A stretch of DNA of 64,000 nucleotides, from contig NC_061075.1 in assembly GCF_021917145.1 (NCBI RefSeq), positions 1,168,215 to 1,232,214 of the forward strand. The letters run 5' to 3'. Positions 34,594-44,728 of the stretch are shown one piece after another. The notes under the pieces were generated by a model. That model was not told the DNA's origin, searched no databases, and saw nothing but the letters and a program-made list of their open reading frames with translations. The stretch is from Hypomesus transpacificus. Lineage: Eukaryota; Chordata; Actinopteri; Osmeriformes; Osmeridae. Positions within the stretch are counted from its first letter, which is position 1, and the number at the start of each line of letters is the position of its first letter. The position numbers and the translations under genes were made by a program.

Positions 34594-37500
34594 ACTCAGA
34601 CAGACAGACACACTCAGACAGACAGACAGACAGACAGACACAGAGACACACAGACACACACAGCTCTCCAAGGTGTCAGCATGGACCCCACCCTCTCCTG
34701 TCTCTCCAGATTGAAAGCCAAGGAGGAGGAGTGGAGAGAGGCTCAGCAGGGCTTCAATAAGATCTGGAGGGAGCAGTATGAGAAGGCCTACCTCAAGTCT
34801 CTGGACCACCAGGGGGTCAACTTCAAACAGAACGACATGAAGGCACTGCGCTCCAAGAGCCTGCTCAACGAGATCGAGAGCGTCTACGACGAGGTAGGTT
34901 CACACAGGGCAGGTCTCTCCCCTCTGAGGGACTAACTTCCATAAACAACTCTTCCCATCATGGGCCACGCGCTCTCACACTCACTGCTCTAGTTAGGAGT
35001 TAACTGCTCACATAAAGACAGAAAGTTCTGAGCATTTAAAATGTGATATTTGGTAGCGGACGCTTTTACATCCAAAGCAGCGCACACGTTTTTGTCTGAC
35101 ATGTATCTTGACGTGTGTGTGTGCGTGTGTGTGTGTGTCAGCGGCAGGAGCAGAGCACGGAGGAGGGCGGCGTGGGTCAGCAGGGGCGTGACGGCAGCGG
35201 TGGCGGCGGTGGCACGGGCTCGTCCTCGCTTCCCAGCGAGCCCCACATGGTGTTCACCTACGACGACAAGCAGATCCTGGAGGACGCGGCCGCGCTCATC
35301 ATCTACCACGTCAAGCGGCAGCCGGCCATCCACAAAGACGACAAGGACCACATCAAGCGCATCGTGCAGCACTTTGTCCCCGACCTGTTCTTTTCGCGCC
35401 GCGGGGAGCTCAGCGACACAGAGGACTGGACGGACGAGGAGGCGGAGCCCGAGGACCACGGCGAGCGCGGGGAGGGCGGAGCCAGCGCGGGGAGCGGAGG
35501 CGGGAGCAGCAACAGTAGCAGCACGGCCGGAGCCACGGCAACCACCGGAAATCAACAGCAGCAGCTGCAGCAGGGCCCGCCCCAGAGCCAGCCCCAGCAG
35601 CTGAACGGGGAGTCCAGGAGAAGGCGCTGCAGCCCTCCTCAGCCTGCCGCCAATGCCGACACAGACTCCGCCTCCCAGGGGGTGGGTCCTCCCACCAACC
35701 CCGGCCCCGCCCCCCAGGAGGGCATGGCTGAGAAGGTGGACCTGCGAGACCCCGAGGCGGAGCACCAGAAGGAGATGGATGGCGTCTACAACCTGCTGTT
35801 TGTCAACAACAACTGGTACTTCTTCCTGCGGCTGCACCAGACGCTGTGCTCCCGGCTGCTGCGCGTGTACCGGCAGGCGGAGCGACAGCTGCTGGATCAC
35901 CGTGCAGAGCAGAGCCGGGAGAGGCTGCTGATGGCTGAGGGCAGGAGGGACAAGGCCAGCGACCTGGCCATGGAGCTGAGACTCAAACAGCCCAGTAAGT
36001 CTGACCTCTGACAATCTCACTTGTGTGTGTGTTTTTAAATGTGTCATTTTTGTACTAGACACGTGATATACGGTTAGCAAGCTGGTCTAGGAAGACCAGG
36101 GAGGTCTTTGTGTACACACACACACACCAGATCCAGTTTGTCACTGTGTGTGTGTGTGTGTGTGTGCAGGTGAGGTGGAGCTGGAGGAGTATTACCCTGC
36201 CTTCCTGGACATGGTGCGCAGCCTGCTGGACGGGAACCTGGAGTCCACCCAGTACGAGGACACCCTCAGAGAGATGTTCACCATCCACGCCTACATCGGC
36301 TTCACCATCGACAAGCTCATTCACAACATCATCCGACAGGTAGGACGAGGACTGGCTTACAGAGGACACTCTCATGACTGTGTGGAAACAAACGCAGGTT
36401 AAGTTCTCAATGTTGGAACGACCGATTCATCATTATTGAAATACCATATCTATCTCTTTCCCTCTCCCTCCCTCTCCCTCTCGCCTCCCCCACTCTCCCT
36501 CTCTCTCTCCCCTCTCCCTCTCGCCTCCCCCACTCTCCCTCTCGCCTCCCCCACTCTCCCTCTCGCCTCCCCCACTCTCCCTCTCGCCTCCCCCACTCTC
36601 CCTCTCTCCTCCCCCCTCCCTCTCTCCTCCCCCGCTCTCCTCCCCCCTCCCTCTCTCCTCCCCCCTCCCTCTCTCTCTCCCCCCTCCCCCCCAGCTGCAG
36701 CACCTGGTCAGTGACGAGGTGTGTCTGCAGGTGGCTGAGCTCTACCTGGCGGAGAGGAAGAGGGGGGCTGCGGGGGGGAACCTGTCCTCCCAGTGTGTGA
36801 GGGCTGCCTGGGAGACCAGCTACCAGTGGAAGGCCGAGCGGGTGATGGCTGAGGAGAACTGCTTCAAGGTGGGAGGAGAAGACCAGGAGAGACCCCTGCT
36901 CTGGTCCCCGGCCTCCAGAGATAGCTAGCTAGCTAGCTAGCACATGTTAGCATCCTGTCAGCCTTTGCTCAGGGTCGGTGAGATGGGATGTTTGCTAACG
37001 GTTTGTGTTAAATTCCAGGTGATGTTTATCCAGAACAAGGGTCAGGTGACCCTGACCATTGAGCTTCTGGACACGGAAGAGGCTCAAGCCGACGACCCGC
37101 TGGACGTCCAGGTACAGCCCTGTCAAGGGTCAAGTTTGTGGGGAAGTTGAAACACTGGTTGACTGGCCAAGTTGGCTAGAGAGCTGACTACAGTTGGCCC
37201 TCCATAACCTCCCCTCCCTGCCCCCAGTGTTTGTCCAGCTACATGGAGCAGTTTGTGGGGACAGACTCGACCCTGTGCTCCGGAGGAGAGGGATACTTCT
37301 TCAAACCAGTCTTCCTTCCCAGGTGAGATGTCCCACAGCTGTTCACACCTCCCCAGGACAGCTGGACCGCGCTGGAATACCCCTCTCAAGTGCTGCGAAT
37401 GTTCCACACACTCACCTTTCTCACTCTCTCCCTCTCTCTTTCCTCATCCCTCTCTCTCTCTCCTCATCTCTACCTCTCTCTCTCCTCATCTCTACCTCTC

Positions 37501-38965
37501 TCTCTCCCTCTCTCTCTCCTCATCTCTACCTCTCTCTCTCCTCATCTCTACCTCTCTCTCCTCATCTCTACCTCTCTCTCTCCTCATCTCTACCTCTCTC
37601 TCTCCCCTTCCCCAGGAACCTGCGTCGGTTCCGCCGCTGGCAGTTGCGCCAGGTGGAGGCGATGCGCTGCAGGAGGGAGTGGCAGAGGCAGCTGGGCGTG
37701 GAGAGTGCCGGCAGTCTGGAGTGCCGCTTCAAGCTCAACACCCACAAGATGGTGTTCGTCATGAACTCTGAGGACTACATGTACCGCCGGGGCGCGCTGG
37801 TCAAGGCCCGCAAGGTAGGAGAGAGGGAGGGGAAGGTGGGGGAGGGGTGTAAATGTGTAGACATGAGCAGAGAAGGATTTGTTCAGGAAATTTGTTGGGT
37901 GTGTGTGGTTTGGTAGACAGGCTAGGGCAGGGGTGTCGAACTCCGGTCCTCGAGGGCCGCTGTCCTGCATGTTTTAGATGTTTCCCTGCTCCAACACACC
38001 TGATTCAATTAAAAGGGTTGTTATAACGACCATTCATTCGAATCAGGTGAGCTGGATCAGGGAAACATCTAAAACATGCAGGACAGCGGCCCTCGAGGAC
38101 CGGAGCTCGACACCCCTGGGCTAGGGGAAGGCTAAATGCTAACTAGCGTGTGGACAGTTGCTCATGCCTGTTGTAGGGCTGAAGGTTTTCATTCAGTCTC
38201 CCAAGCCCACTTGCCCTTCTCCCGTTCTGATCCTCTAGTAGTTGGGCAGAACCAGTTCTGCTAGCCGAGCTTACAGCTCGATCGATAACGAGCTCCGCTG
38301 AAAACCGGCGGCTGATTACAGCAGCCACTCGTCCACCCTCTCCTCATCATTGGTCTCTCCTCATCCTTGGTCTCTCCTCATCCTTGGTCTCTCCTCTCAT
38401 CCTTGGTCTCTCCTCATCCTTGGTCTCTCCTCTCATCCTTGGTCTCTCCTCTCATCCTTGGTCTCTCCTCTCATCCTTGGTCTCTCCTCTCATCCTTGGT
38501 CTCTCCTCTCATCCTTGGTCTCTCCTCTCATCCTTGGTCTCTCCTCTCATCCTTGGTCTCTCCTCTCATCCTTGGTCTCTCCTCTCATCCTTGGTCTCTC
38601 CTCATCCTTGGTCTCTCCTCTCATCCTTGGTCTCTCCTCTCATCCTTGGTCTCTCCTCATCCTTGGTCTCTCCTCTCATCCTTGGTCTCTCCTCTCATCC
38701 TTGGTCCTTTCTCTCATTCTCCGTCCAGTCTCAGCACAGAGTGGCCGTGAAGCAGCACGAGCGCTTCAACAAGTGGCACCAGGGCTGGCTGGCCAATCAC
38801 GTGAGCGCGTCGGCCGATCGCTCGGTCCAGGATTGGCTGCTGGGCGAGGCTGAGGAGGACATGATCCCCTGTAAGACCAGCTGCCTGTCCACACAGATCA
38901 AGGGGCAGCCGGTCAACAGATACCAGGTTCACTACAGCGGCAATAAGCCCCCCGCCTCACCATAG
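29138..38965 (+). CDS. sin3b: Paired amphipathic helix protein Sin3b
   Basis: Nineteen coding exons join in frame to 1257 residues: 29138-29245, 30158-30264, 30359-30512, 30968-31312, 31914-32066, 32188-32310, 32506-32595, 32712-32830, 33314-33527, 33623-33739, 33879-34117, 34710-34893, 35142-35994, 36170-36339, 36695-36868, 37019-37111, 37228-37322, 37616-37814, 38729-38965. Sin3B is a nuclear scaffold without enzyme activity that joins DNA-binding repressors to HDAC1/2. PAH1 is at about 37-108, PAH2 at 204-289 and PAH3 at 355-425. The HDAC-interaction region is at about 445-650 ([39 protein letters not shown]), and the C-terminal Sin3 domain at about 860-1210. Choices such as [20 protein letters not shown] and SVYDE match Sin3B, not Sin3A. 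Human SIN3B has 1162 residues; the extra length is a Ser/Gly/Gln-rich insert in exon 13. The ATG at 29138 has A at -3 and G at +4. Confidence 0.96.
32833..33125. repeat. G-rich minisatellite in sin3b intron 8
   Basis: Repeats of 'ggaacctggggggctgggg' with or without 'atctggggcaggga', about 10 copies. The unit carries several G runs and could form G-quadruplexes on the transcribed RNA. Confidence 0.93.
34121..34668. repeat. CA/CAGA compound microsatellite in sin3b intron 11
   Basis: A 550-bp array of (CA)n, (CAGA)n and (CAGACA)n starts 3 bp after the donor of exon 11 and nearly fills the intron. Confidence 0.95.
36456..36692. repeat. Pyrimidine array abutting the sin3b exon 15 acceptor
   Basis: Tandem 'ctctcgcctcccccactccc'-like units of about 18-19 bp followed by CT and C runs, ending at the acceptor AG (36693-36694). 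Confidence 0.93.
37423..37613. repeat. CT-rich minisatellite abutting the sin3b exon 18 acceptor
   Basis: Copies of 'cctcatctctacctctctct' run from the end of exon 17's intron start region to the acceptor at 37614-37615. Confidence 0.93.
37928..38118. mobile_element. Foldback hAT-type MITE in sin3b intron 18
   Basis: A 191-bp near-palindrome. It begins CAGGGGTGTCGAACTCCGG and ends with its inverted copy CCGGAGCTCGACACCCCTG. The arms extend through 'cctgcatgttttagatgttt' and the reverse complement. The flanks GGCTAGGG at 37920-37927 and 38119-38126 are an exact 8-bp target duplication, the hAT signature. It has no coding capacity. Confidence 0.9.
38345..38706. repeat. 17/19-bp pyrimidine-rich minisatellite before the sin3b exon 19 acceptor
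   Basis: About 20 copies of 'tctcctctcatccttgg', with shorter copies lacking TC. The array ends about 20 bp before the acceptor of the last exon (38727-38728), so branch-point and pyrimidine-tract candidates occur in every unit. Confidence 0.95.
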
Positions 38966-39859
38966 ACACGGATACACACACACACACAAGCACTCTCTCT
39001 CTCTCTCCCTCTCTCACACACACACGTATACACACTCACAGACTGCAGTCTGATTGAGCTGTTGAAGGCCTGGTTGGCCGCTAGGTGGCAGAGACATGTT
39101 AACACAGACAGACACCCACCCCCCCTAGTGGTGGAGGTCAGACATGACGGAACGTGGTCCCACAGGAAGGAGACCTGATCACCGACAAATGGGAGATTCG
39201 CAAATCATTTGTTTCAGAAATGTGAATGTCTCTTCTTATTGATTTTTTTCTTTTGTCTTTTTAAATGAAAAAAAAAAAAAAAACTTAAAACAAAACAAAT
39301 TAAAAAAGTCAGTCGTAGTTTTTACTAGCTTTTGAAGCCAGCGCGCCTTCCGTTTGACGTGTGTTTATACTAAGAGACATGGGTGTGTGTCCAGATTGCC
39401 ACTACCGTCTTTTTTACAGTACAGCCCAGCTCTAGGAACTGCAGAACTGTGTGTGTATGCATATATGTACACAGCAGGTAAAGACGGTATTTTAAATACG
39501 TACCTACGGAGGTGAAATATAAGGATAAACTAAACTGTAAGACAAAGACACATAGTCCTCGGTGTTGTCCTTGCAGCCAACTCTTTTCAATGTTTGTTTC
39601 TTTTCTGTGTTATTTCGTTGATTTTCGTTTTTATTTATCTAAACAAATGATCACCCGGGGTTATTATTGGTCTTCACTGTTGAAATTTGTTAATTTTATG
39701 AACCATCAGAATTATGTACCATATTCATAATTTCACCAAATCTTTTTTTGGTCTTGTGTCTTTTTTGCATACTGAAATTGAAAATAAAAACAAAATATCA
39801 GTGTTAAAAAAAAGAATGTATAACATTTATCCTGTATCAGTTATCATGATGAAATAAAC
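38966..39859 (+). other. sin3b 3' UTR
   Basis: This AT-rich 3' UTR follows the TAG at 38963-38965. AATAAA hexamers at 39783-39788 and 39853-39858 mark the likely end. Confidence 0.7.
39853..39858 (+). promoter_or_regulatory. Polyadenylation signal, sin3b
   Basis: AATAAA followed by a TG- and T-rich stretch. A second hexamer sits 70 bp upstream at 39783-39788, so two close cleavage sites are possible. Confidence 0.6.
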
Positions 39860-39964
39860 AACCTAGTTGTGAACTTCTTACAAATCGTCGTCTTTGTTAA
39901 ACTACACGTCCACATGGTCTAAACTTGGACCAGACTTAAGGTTGTCGTTATATGAGTAATGGGA

Positions 39965-40532
39965 GGCCAAAGTTCCCGTGGGGTCCTGAAAAGTCTAAAA
40001 TTCAGAACTTTTAATTTAAAGCCTTAAAACGTCTTAAACTGCCAGATTTTCATCCGAGGTCTTAAATGTCATTTAGTCAGGTCTAAAAAAGGTTTTACCC
40101 TTAAAAAGTATGGAGTCATAGCCTACAAAGCACAGCTGTACAGTCCAAGGTTCAAAGTATGGGGGGGCTTGACCACCCCCTAATTAAGACTTGGACCCCC
40201 CCTCCAAAAGTTTCAACTAGATAGTTTGTTGTCAAAGTTGAGTGGAAATTGTTATGATGCCTGATAGCTCAGTGGTTAATGATGTGGGCTACTGTGTGAA
40301 GGGTCTTGTGTTCAAATCTTCTTACAGCAAAATGTTTTTCTTGGAAATAAAACTTGTACCTTTTTATCAGTTTTATTTAAAAGGTCATTTATTTTTAAAC
40401 TCTTAGTTGAGCCTTTCCTGGTGGGACGGTTTGGAGAGGGGATCTGGACTGTGTCGTGTAGGTCTTAAATTTCAATCTATATGATCTTAAAAAGGTCTTA
40501 AATTTGACTTACTGAAACCCGCAGGAAACTTG
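39965..40532. mobile_element. Probable DNA repeat with imperfect inverted ends and an internal tRNA-like unit
   Basis: The left end contains 'ttcccgtggggtcctgaaaa' and 'gtctaaaatt'. The right end contains 'gtcttaaatttgacttact' and 'gaaacccgcaggaaact', roughly the inverse. Such ends recur in fish interspersed repeats. The tRNA-like segment at 40258-40330 lies inside it. No target duplication could be fixed. Confidence 0.4.
40258..40330 (+). mobile_element. tRNA-like segment (SINE head or tRNA relic)
   Basis: It shows an A box-like TAGCTCAGTGGTTAATG and a B box-like TGTTCAAATC at tRNA-like spacing. No clean cloverleaf with a proper acceptor stem is apparent, so it is treated as a SINE-type relic and not as a working tRNA gene. 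Confidence 0.5.
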
Positions 40533-40590
40533 TTAATGGCACGCCTTCCTGCCCCATTGTACACTTGCTTAGCTTGCGGCTGTAAAACGA

Positions 40591-41111
40591 TTGAGAACTG
40601 AGGAACGAGTCGTTCTAGTGAGTGGCAAAAAAAGAGGTCAGACTCAGGGAGAGAGTTTTAAAAATAACAAGTGGTTTATAAAACCCAGATATGACAGGAT
40701 CACCAAAGTGGATACGGAAATACAAATGACAATCAGGAAAACCATCGTAGAACAGCGTAATACACTCAACATTTACAAACTACTCTGCAAAAATGGGAGA
40801 ATTGTAAGACAGCCTTTCTTAGTCTTGTCTCTTTAAAACACAGAACCACAGTTTATCTATTTTCGTTTCAGGTTTTTTTTTTTTTTATGTTATCAAAGTA
40901 CATCCACCTAGCAACTACGTATTACTGTCACCGTTGTCTACTTGAAAGAGAATACAACATCGATAAGAGGGGGATTGAAGATGCACAGATCGAACAGCAA
41001 GCGGTAAAAAGTCAAATCATCGAGTGGTCAAACTACACCCATGAGAACCAACGAAATGTCGGGGCTTGCGCTCGTCTTGTTATCATTCACAAACTGTACA
41101 AACTAAGGTAA
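40591..41111 (+). other. Unrecognised open-frame pair, not assigned as a gene
   Basis: Two lysine-rich open frames (40591-40836 and 40887-41111) flank a short stretch with splice-like edges: GTAAGA at about 40804 and TTTCGTTTCAG near 40871. The first has no ATG start. I recognise no domain. It could be part of an unknown gene, an old transposon fragment, or chance in AT-rich DNA. Confidence 0.2.
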
Positions 41112-41359
41112 CCCATGGTAACCCATGTCAGCGGGGTGTACTGTGGCTCTCTGACCAAGTCTCATCATCATAGACGGGTCAGTTATAGATTGTTGTCATT
41201 ACTGGATCATAAAGCACTAATGCCTCTAGTTAAATAAAAGCTGGTCTCAGATCAGCTTGTGTGTGTTATCCTGGCTCAAAAGATTTAAGATAAGGAGCTG
41301 GCAGGCTGGTCTGAGAACAGCGTAGAAGTATCTTGTTATACTGTCTGTATCCTCTGGAC

Positions 41360-41550
41360 CAGTAGTTCTCAATCCTGGACCTCGGGACCCCCTGTCCTGC
41401 ATGTTTTAGATATTTCCCTGCTCCAACACACCTGATTCAAATAAATGGGCCTGATAACGACCCATTAATTTGAATCAGGTGTGTTTGAGGAGGGAAACGT
41501 CTAAAACATGCAGGGCAGGGGGTCCCGAGGACCAGGGTTGAGAACCACTG
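41360..41550. mobile_element. Foldback hAT-type MITE, copy A
   Basis: The ends are CAGTAGTTCTCAATCCTGG and CCAGGGTTGAGAACCACTG, inverted and nearly identical. The arms pair through 'cctgcatgttttaga'. The flanks CTCTGGAC (41352-41359) and CTCTAGAC (41551-41558) match at 7 of 8 positions, fitting an aged hAT target duplication. Confidence 0.88.
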
Positions 41551-41604
41551 CTCTAGACTAGGGTCCGCCACGCTTACCACCAAAATCTCTACCTTCCTCT
41601 TGAA

Positions 41605-42031
41605 CAGTGGTTCTCAACCCTGGTCCTCAGGGACCCCCTGTCCTGCACGTTTTAGAAGTTTCCCTGCTCCAGCACACCTGATTCAAATGAATGGCTTGCT
41701 TCCACAGAGCTTGCTAACAACCCATTCATTTGAAACAGGTGTGCTGGAGCAGGGAAACATCTAGAACAGGGGTTCCCAATCCTGGTCCTCGGGCCTCCCT
41801 GTGCTGCATGTTTTAGAAGTTTCCCTGCTCCAGCACACCTGATTCAAATGAATGGGTCGTTATCTAGTTATGCAGAAACCTGCTAACGACCATTCATTTG
41901 AATCAGGTGTGTTGGAGCAGGGAAACATCTAAAACATGCAGGGCAGGGAGGCCCGAGGACCAGGATTGGGAACCCCTGATCTAAAACATGCAGGACACGG
42001 GGTCCCTGAGGACCAGGGTTGAGAACCACTG
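41605..42031. mobile_element. Foldback hAT-type MITE, copy B, split by copy C
   Basis: It starts CAGTGGTTCTCAACCCTGG and ends CCAGGGTTGAGAACCACTG. The flanks CTCTTGAA (41597-41604) and CTCTGGAA (42032-42039) match at 7 of 8. Its right arm is interrupted at 41766 by copy C and resumes at 41979. Confidence 0.86.
41767..41978. mobile_element. Foldback hAT-type MITE, copy C, nested in copy B
   Basis: It starts CAGGGGTTCCCAATCCTGG and ends CCAGGATTGGGAACCCCTG, an exact inverted pair. Its target duplication is ATCTAGAA (41759-41766) and ATCTAAAA (41979-41986), 7 of 8, within copy B's own right arm. It is therefore younger than copy B. Confidence 0.88.
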
Positions 42032-42039
42032 CTCTGGAA

Positions 42040-44662
42040 GTATATACTTGTGCACTCATAGATGTCCTGAACATACAGGACTGAACACACAGGTCTGAAT
42101 GTAACAGACGTGATCGCGCAAACTTCGTCGGCAGTGCGCACACGTCCTAAACGCCCGTCACTGGAATCAAACTCGACTCCGCTAGCGCGACCACTACACC
42201 AACGAAAGGTTAGCTTCTCCCTGGTGAGGGTGGTCTGTGATTCTGAGGAGTACACAAGTGTACACTAGGGCGACAGGGTAGTGAATGAGGGCGCACAGTA
42301 CGGATCTCCATGTACCCTCCCCTTCTATAGCCCTGGACGCAAACCCCGGGTGATGGCGGAGTCAGGAAATGAGATAGATGGAATCACCGACAAGGTACGA
42401 ACCAATCACAATCCAGAATATACTTTCTCTTTTCTTCAACGTTTTAGTTTTTTTGTTGTTGTTGGTATTTTGTTTTTTACAAACACGATTCAACAGGTTT
42501 TACACATTGAAAATATGCAGGATTGTGAAAGTTTTTTAAAAATCGCCTAAAATACTGCTTGTTTTTAAGAGCTAAATCAACATTAACATTATCATGGTTG
42601 AAATCAATCACTGTTTCAGCCACAATGAGCGCTCTCCTGATACATGTCATGAAAAATAAATTAAGATACATTATGTACAATGAACAAGGGAAGCAGCATG
42701 CAGGAAAGACATTAAGCAAAGTCTTACGAAAACAATTCTCTTTAGGGGGATAAGGGCAGTGCTGTCTAACAGTAGACAGTTATAGACTCTGAAACGGTGT
42801 GTGTGTGTGTGTTTGTGTGTGCGCATGCATGAATGTGTGTCTATAAATAGGTATGCAGGCATGTGTGTTCATAACAAGGAGGGCTGTCCATTGCTTCAAA
42901 AGGCCTAAACAGTAAAAGCGTTTGGGAGGAGGGGGGGTAACATGAGCTAGCACCAGGAAAGCAGTAGAAGGCAACTGAAGTTCATGCTGTATAATAAACA
43001 CACAAACGATAAAAAACTGCTTGATCGCAGACTGGCTGGCCGAGAGTCATCTCATGACTGCATGATGTCAACACCGCCTAGCCAGAGGGAGAGAGAGCGA
43101 GAAGAGTGTGCATGTGAGTGGGTCTCAGTGTGTGCGTGTCTAAGTGGGAGAGAGCCAGATGTGTTGGAGATAGAGGAAGTGTCATACAGAGAGAGAGAGA
43201 GAGAGGTGCAGGAATAGAAGTGAGAAGCTACAGCGAACATCCTTCCTCTGAGACGCAGGGAGGCCCACCTATCGAAGCCACAGCCTGCGTCCAGAGTTAC
43301 AGCCGATAGAGATTGTTGCTCGCAAAGGTGAGACGTCTGTAAGTCGAACCAAGCGTATAAAACGGCAACAGAAATCAAAGGAGCAACAGTGTTAGTCAGA
43401 TGTACGTTTTCCCTCGTGTTGTTACTCGTCTTGGCAACAACAACTTAAATACAAAATAAGAATTCATCATAGAAATATAATAAAGTCGTAAAAAAAAACA
43501 AGACAAGTGTTTACAATTGTCACGACAATGATACAGCAAGAAATCACCAGGTTTTGTGGGGACAATTAGTGCATGGTCACAACGTGGAGACACGGGCCTG
43601 TCGCTGACCCCCAAACACGACCCCTGACCCTCTGAAGCCTGGGAAACAGCCTGAAGAGTGGCCTTTCTACTGTCGTCTGACATTTGATGCTGAATTATGT
43701 TGATGTGTTACACTCTTGTGCTCAATGCCCTGTCAACATCAAGCTTCATAAAGCCAGTGTTTATATTGTTCTGGAGCCTTCATGATCAAATCAGTGTCTC
43801 AGAACGTGATGGATGGTATCCCAAGAGAGGCACAAGCACAGAAGAGAGAGAGCAGAGAGAGATCGCCCTCTCTACAACACGGAAAACTGACCCACTACAT
43901 TCCCAAAACTATTACGAAACACAGATCATTGCTCTGGCTTTCAATCTTTTTTTTTCTCATCATCATAAATAACACATAAATAGAACATTGACATCAGAGT
44001 CCTAACGGTAACACAGCATGTTAGAAAACCTACATAGGAATTTCACAGACAAAAAAAAACTGTAATTGAACAGGTTTTGTTCGTTTTTTTAAAACTCGAT
44101 GCATCACACACACTTTTCCTGCAAGTGTTGCCAGACAGGGTCGTACACTGACTTCATCACAACTTGATAAACAACTGAACCAACCCATATAAAACAAAGG
44201 AGTAGAAAAAGGACACCAGCAAGTGTAAGCCAGTTGGTCTTCTTGATATGCTGTGGTTTGCCTACAGGCTCCAGAGTCCGTGCTCGGAATAAATAATGGT
44301 TTTATATCGTCTTTGATTGAATATTTCTATATTTTTCCCTGTTGATCCTGAAGTATTTCATATGTAAACAGTCGATTATTAGTTAACGCAGCTTTGAAGA
44401 TTTGCAGAAAATTAATGGAAAAAACTAATCTACAATCCAAAACATTATTAGCAAAATGTGAACAACCTAAGTCTGTTATTAAATGAAAACAAAATGACTC
44501 AGTAAAATCCTAGGGCAGTGTGGCATTTCCAAAGATGTGCCTGAATATATTTCCCTCTGTGTGTGTGTGTGTGTGTTTATTATCTGTATCAATACTGTGG
44601 TTGTGCTTCAGCAAATATGTTTATCTCAAAATCACGATGTCTGTGTGTGTGTGCATATGGGT

Positions 44663-44693
<31 letters not shown>

Positions 44694-44728
44694 CGAGGCA
44701 GCAGTGTGGTCGCCTGCTGTAGCCCAGC
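42040..44728 (-). other. Probable xpr1 3' UTR and flanking DNA
   Basis: No exon or clear repeat family dominates this AT-rich stretch, which lies directly downstream of the xpr1 stop on the minus strand. TTTATT at 44576-44581 (AATAAA on the minus strand) is a nearby polyadenylation candidate. Longer UTR forms are possible. Small CA/TG and GA microsatellites occur at 42798-42822 and 43182-43205. Confidence 0.4.

Noticed and set aside
33891..34760. 289-codon frame extending sin3b exon 11 into the CA array
   Set aside because: The true donor is at 34118 and joins exon 12 in phase. The extension encodes only a Thr-His repeat.
29138..38965. Assignment as sin3a
   Set aside because: Diagnostic segments ([54 protein letters not shown]) match Sin3B. 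Only the N-terminus is Sin3A-like.
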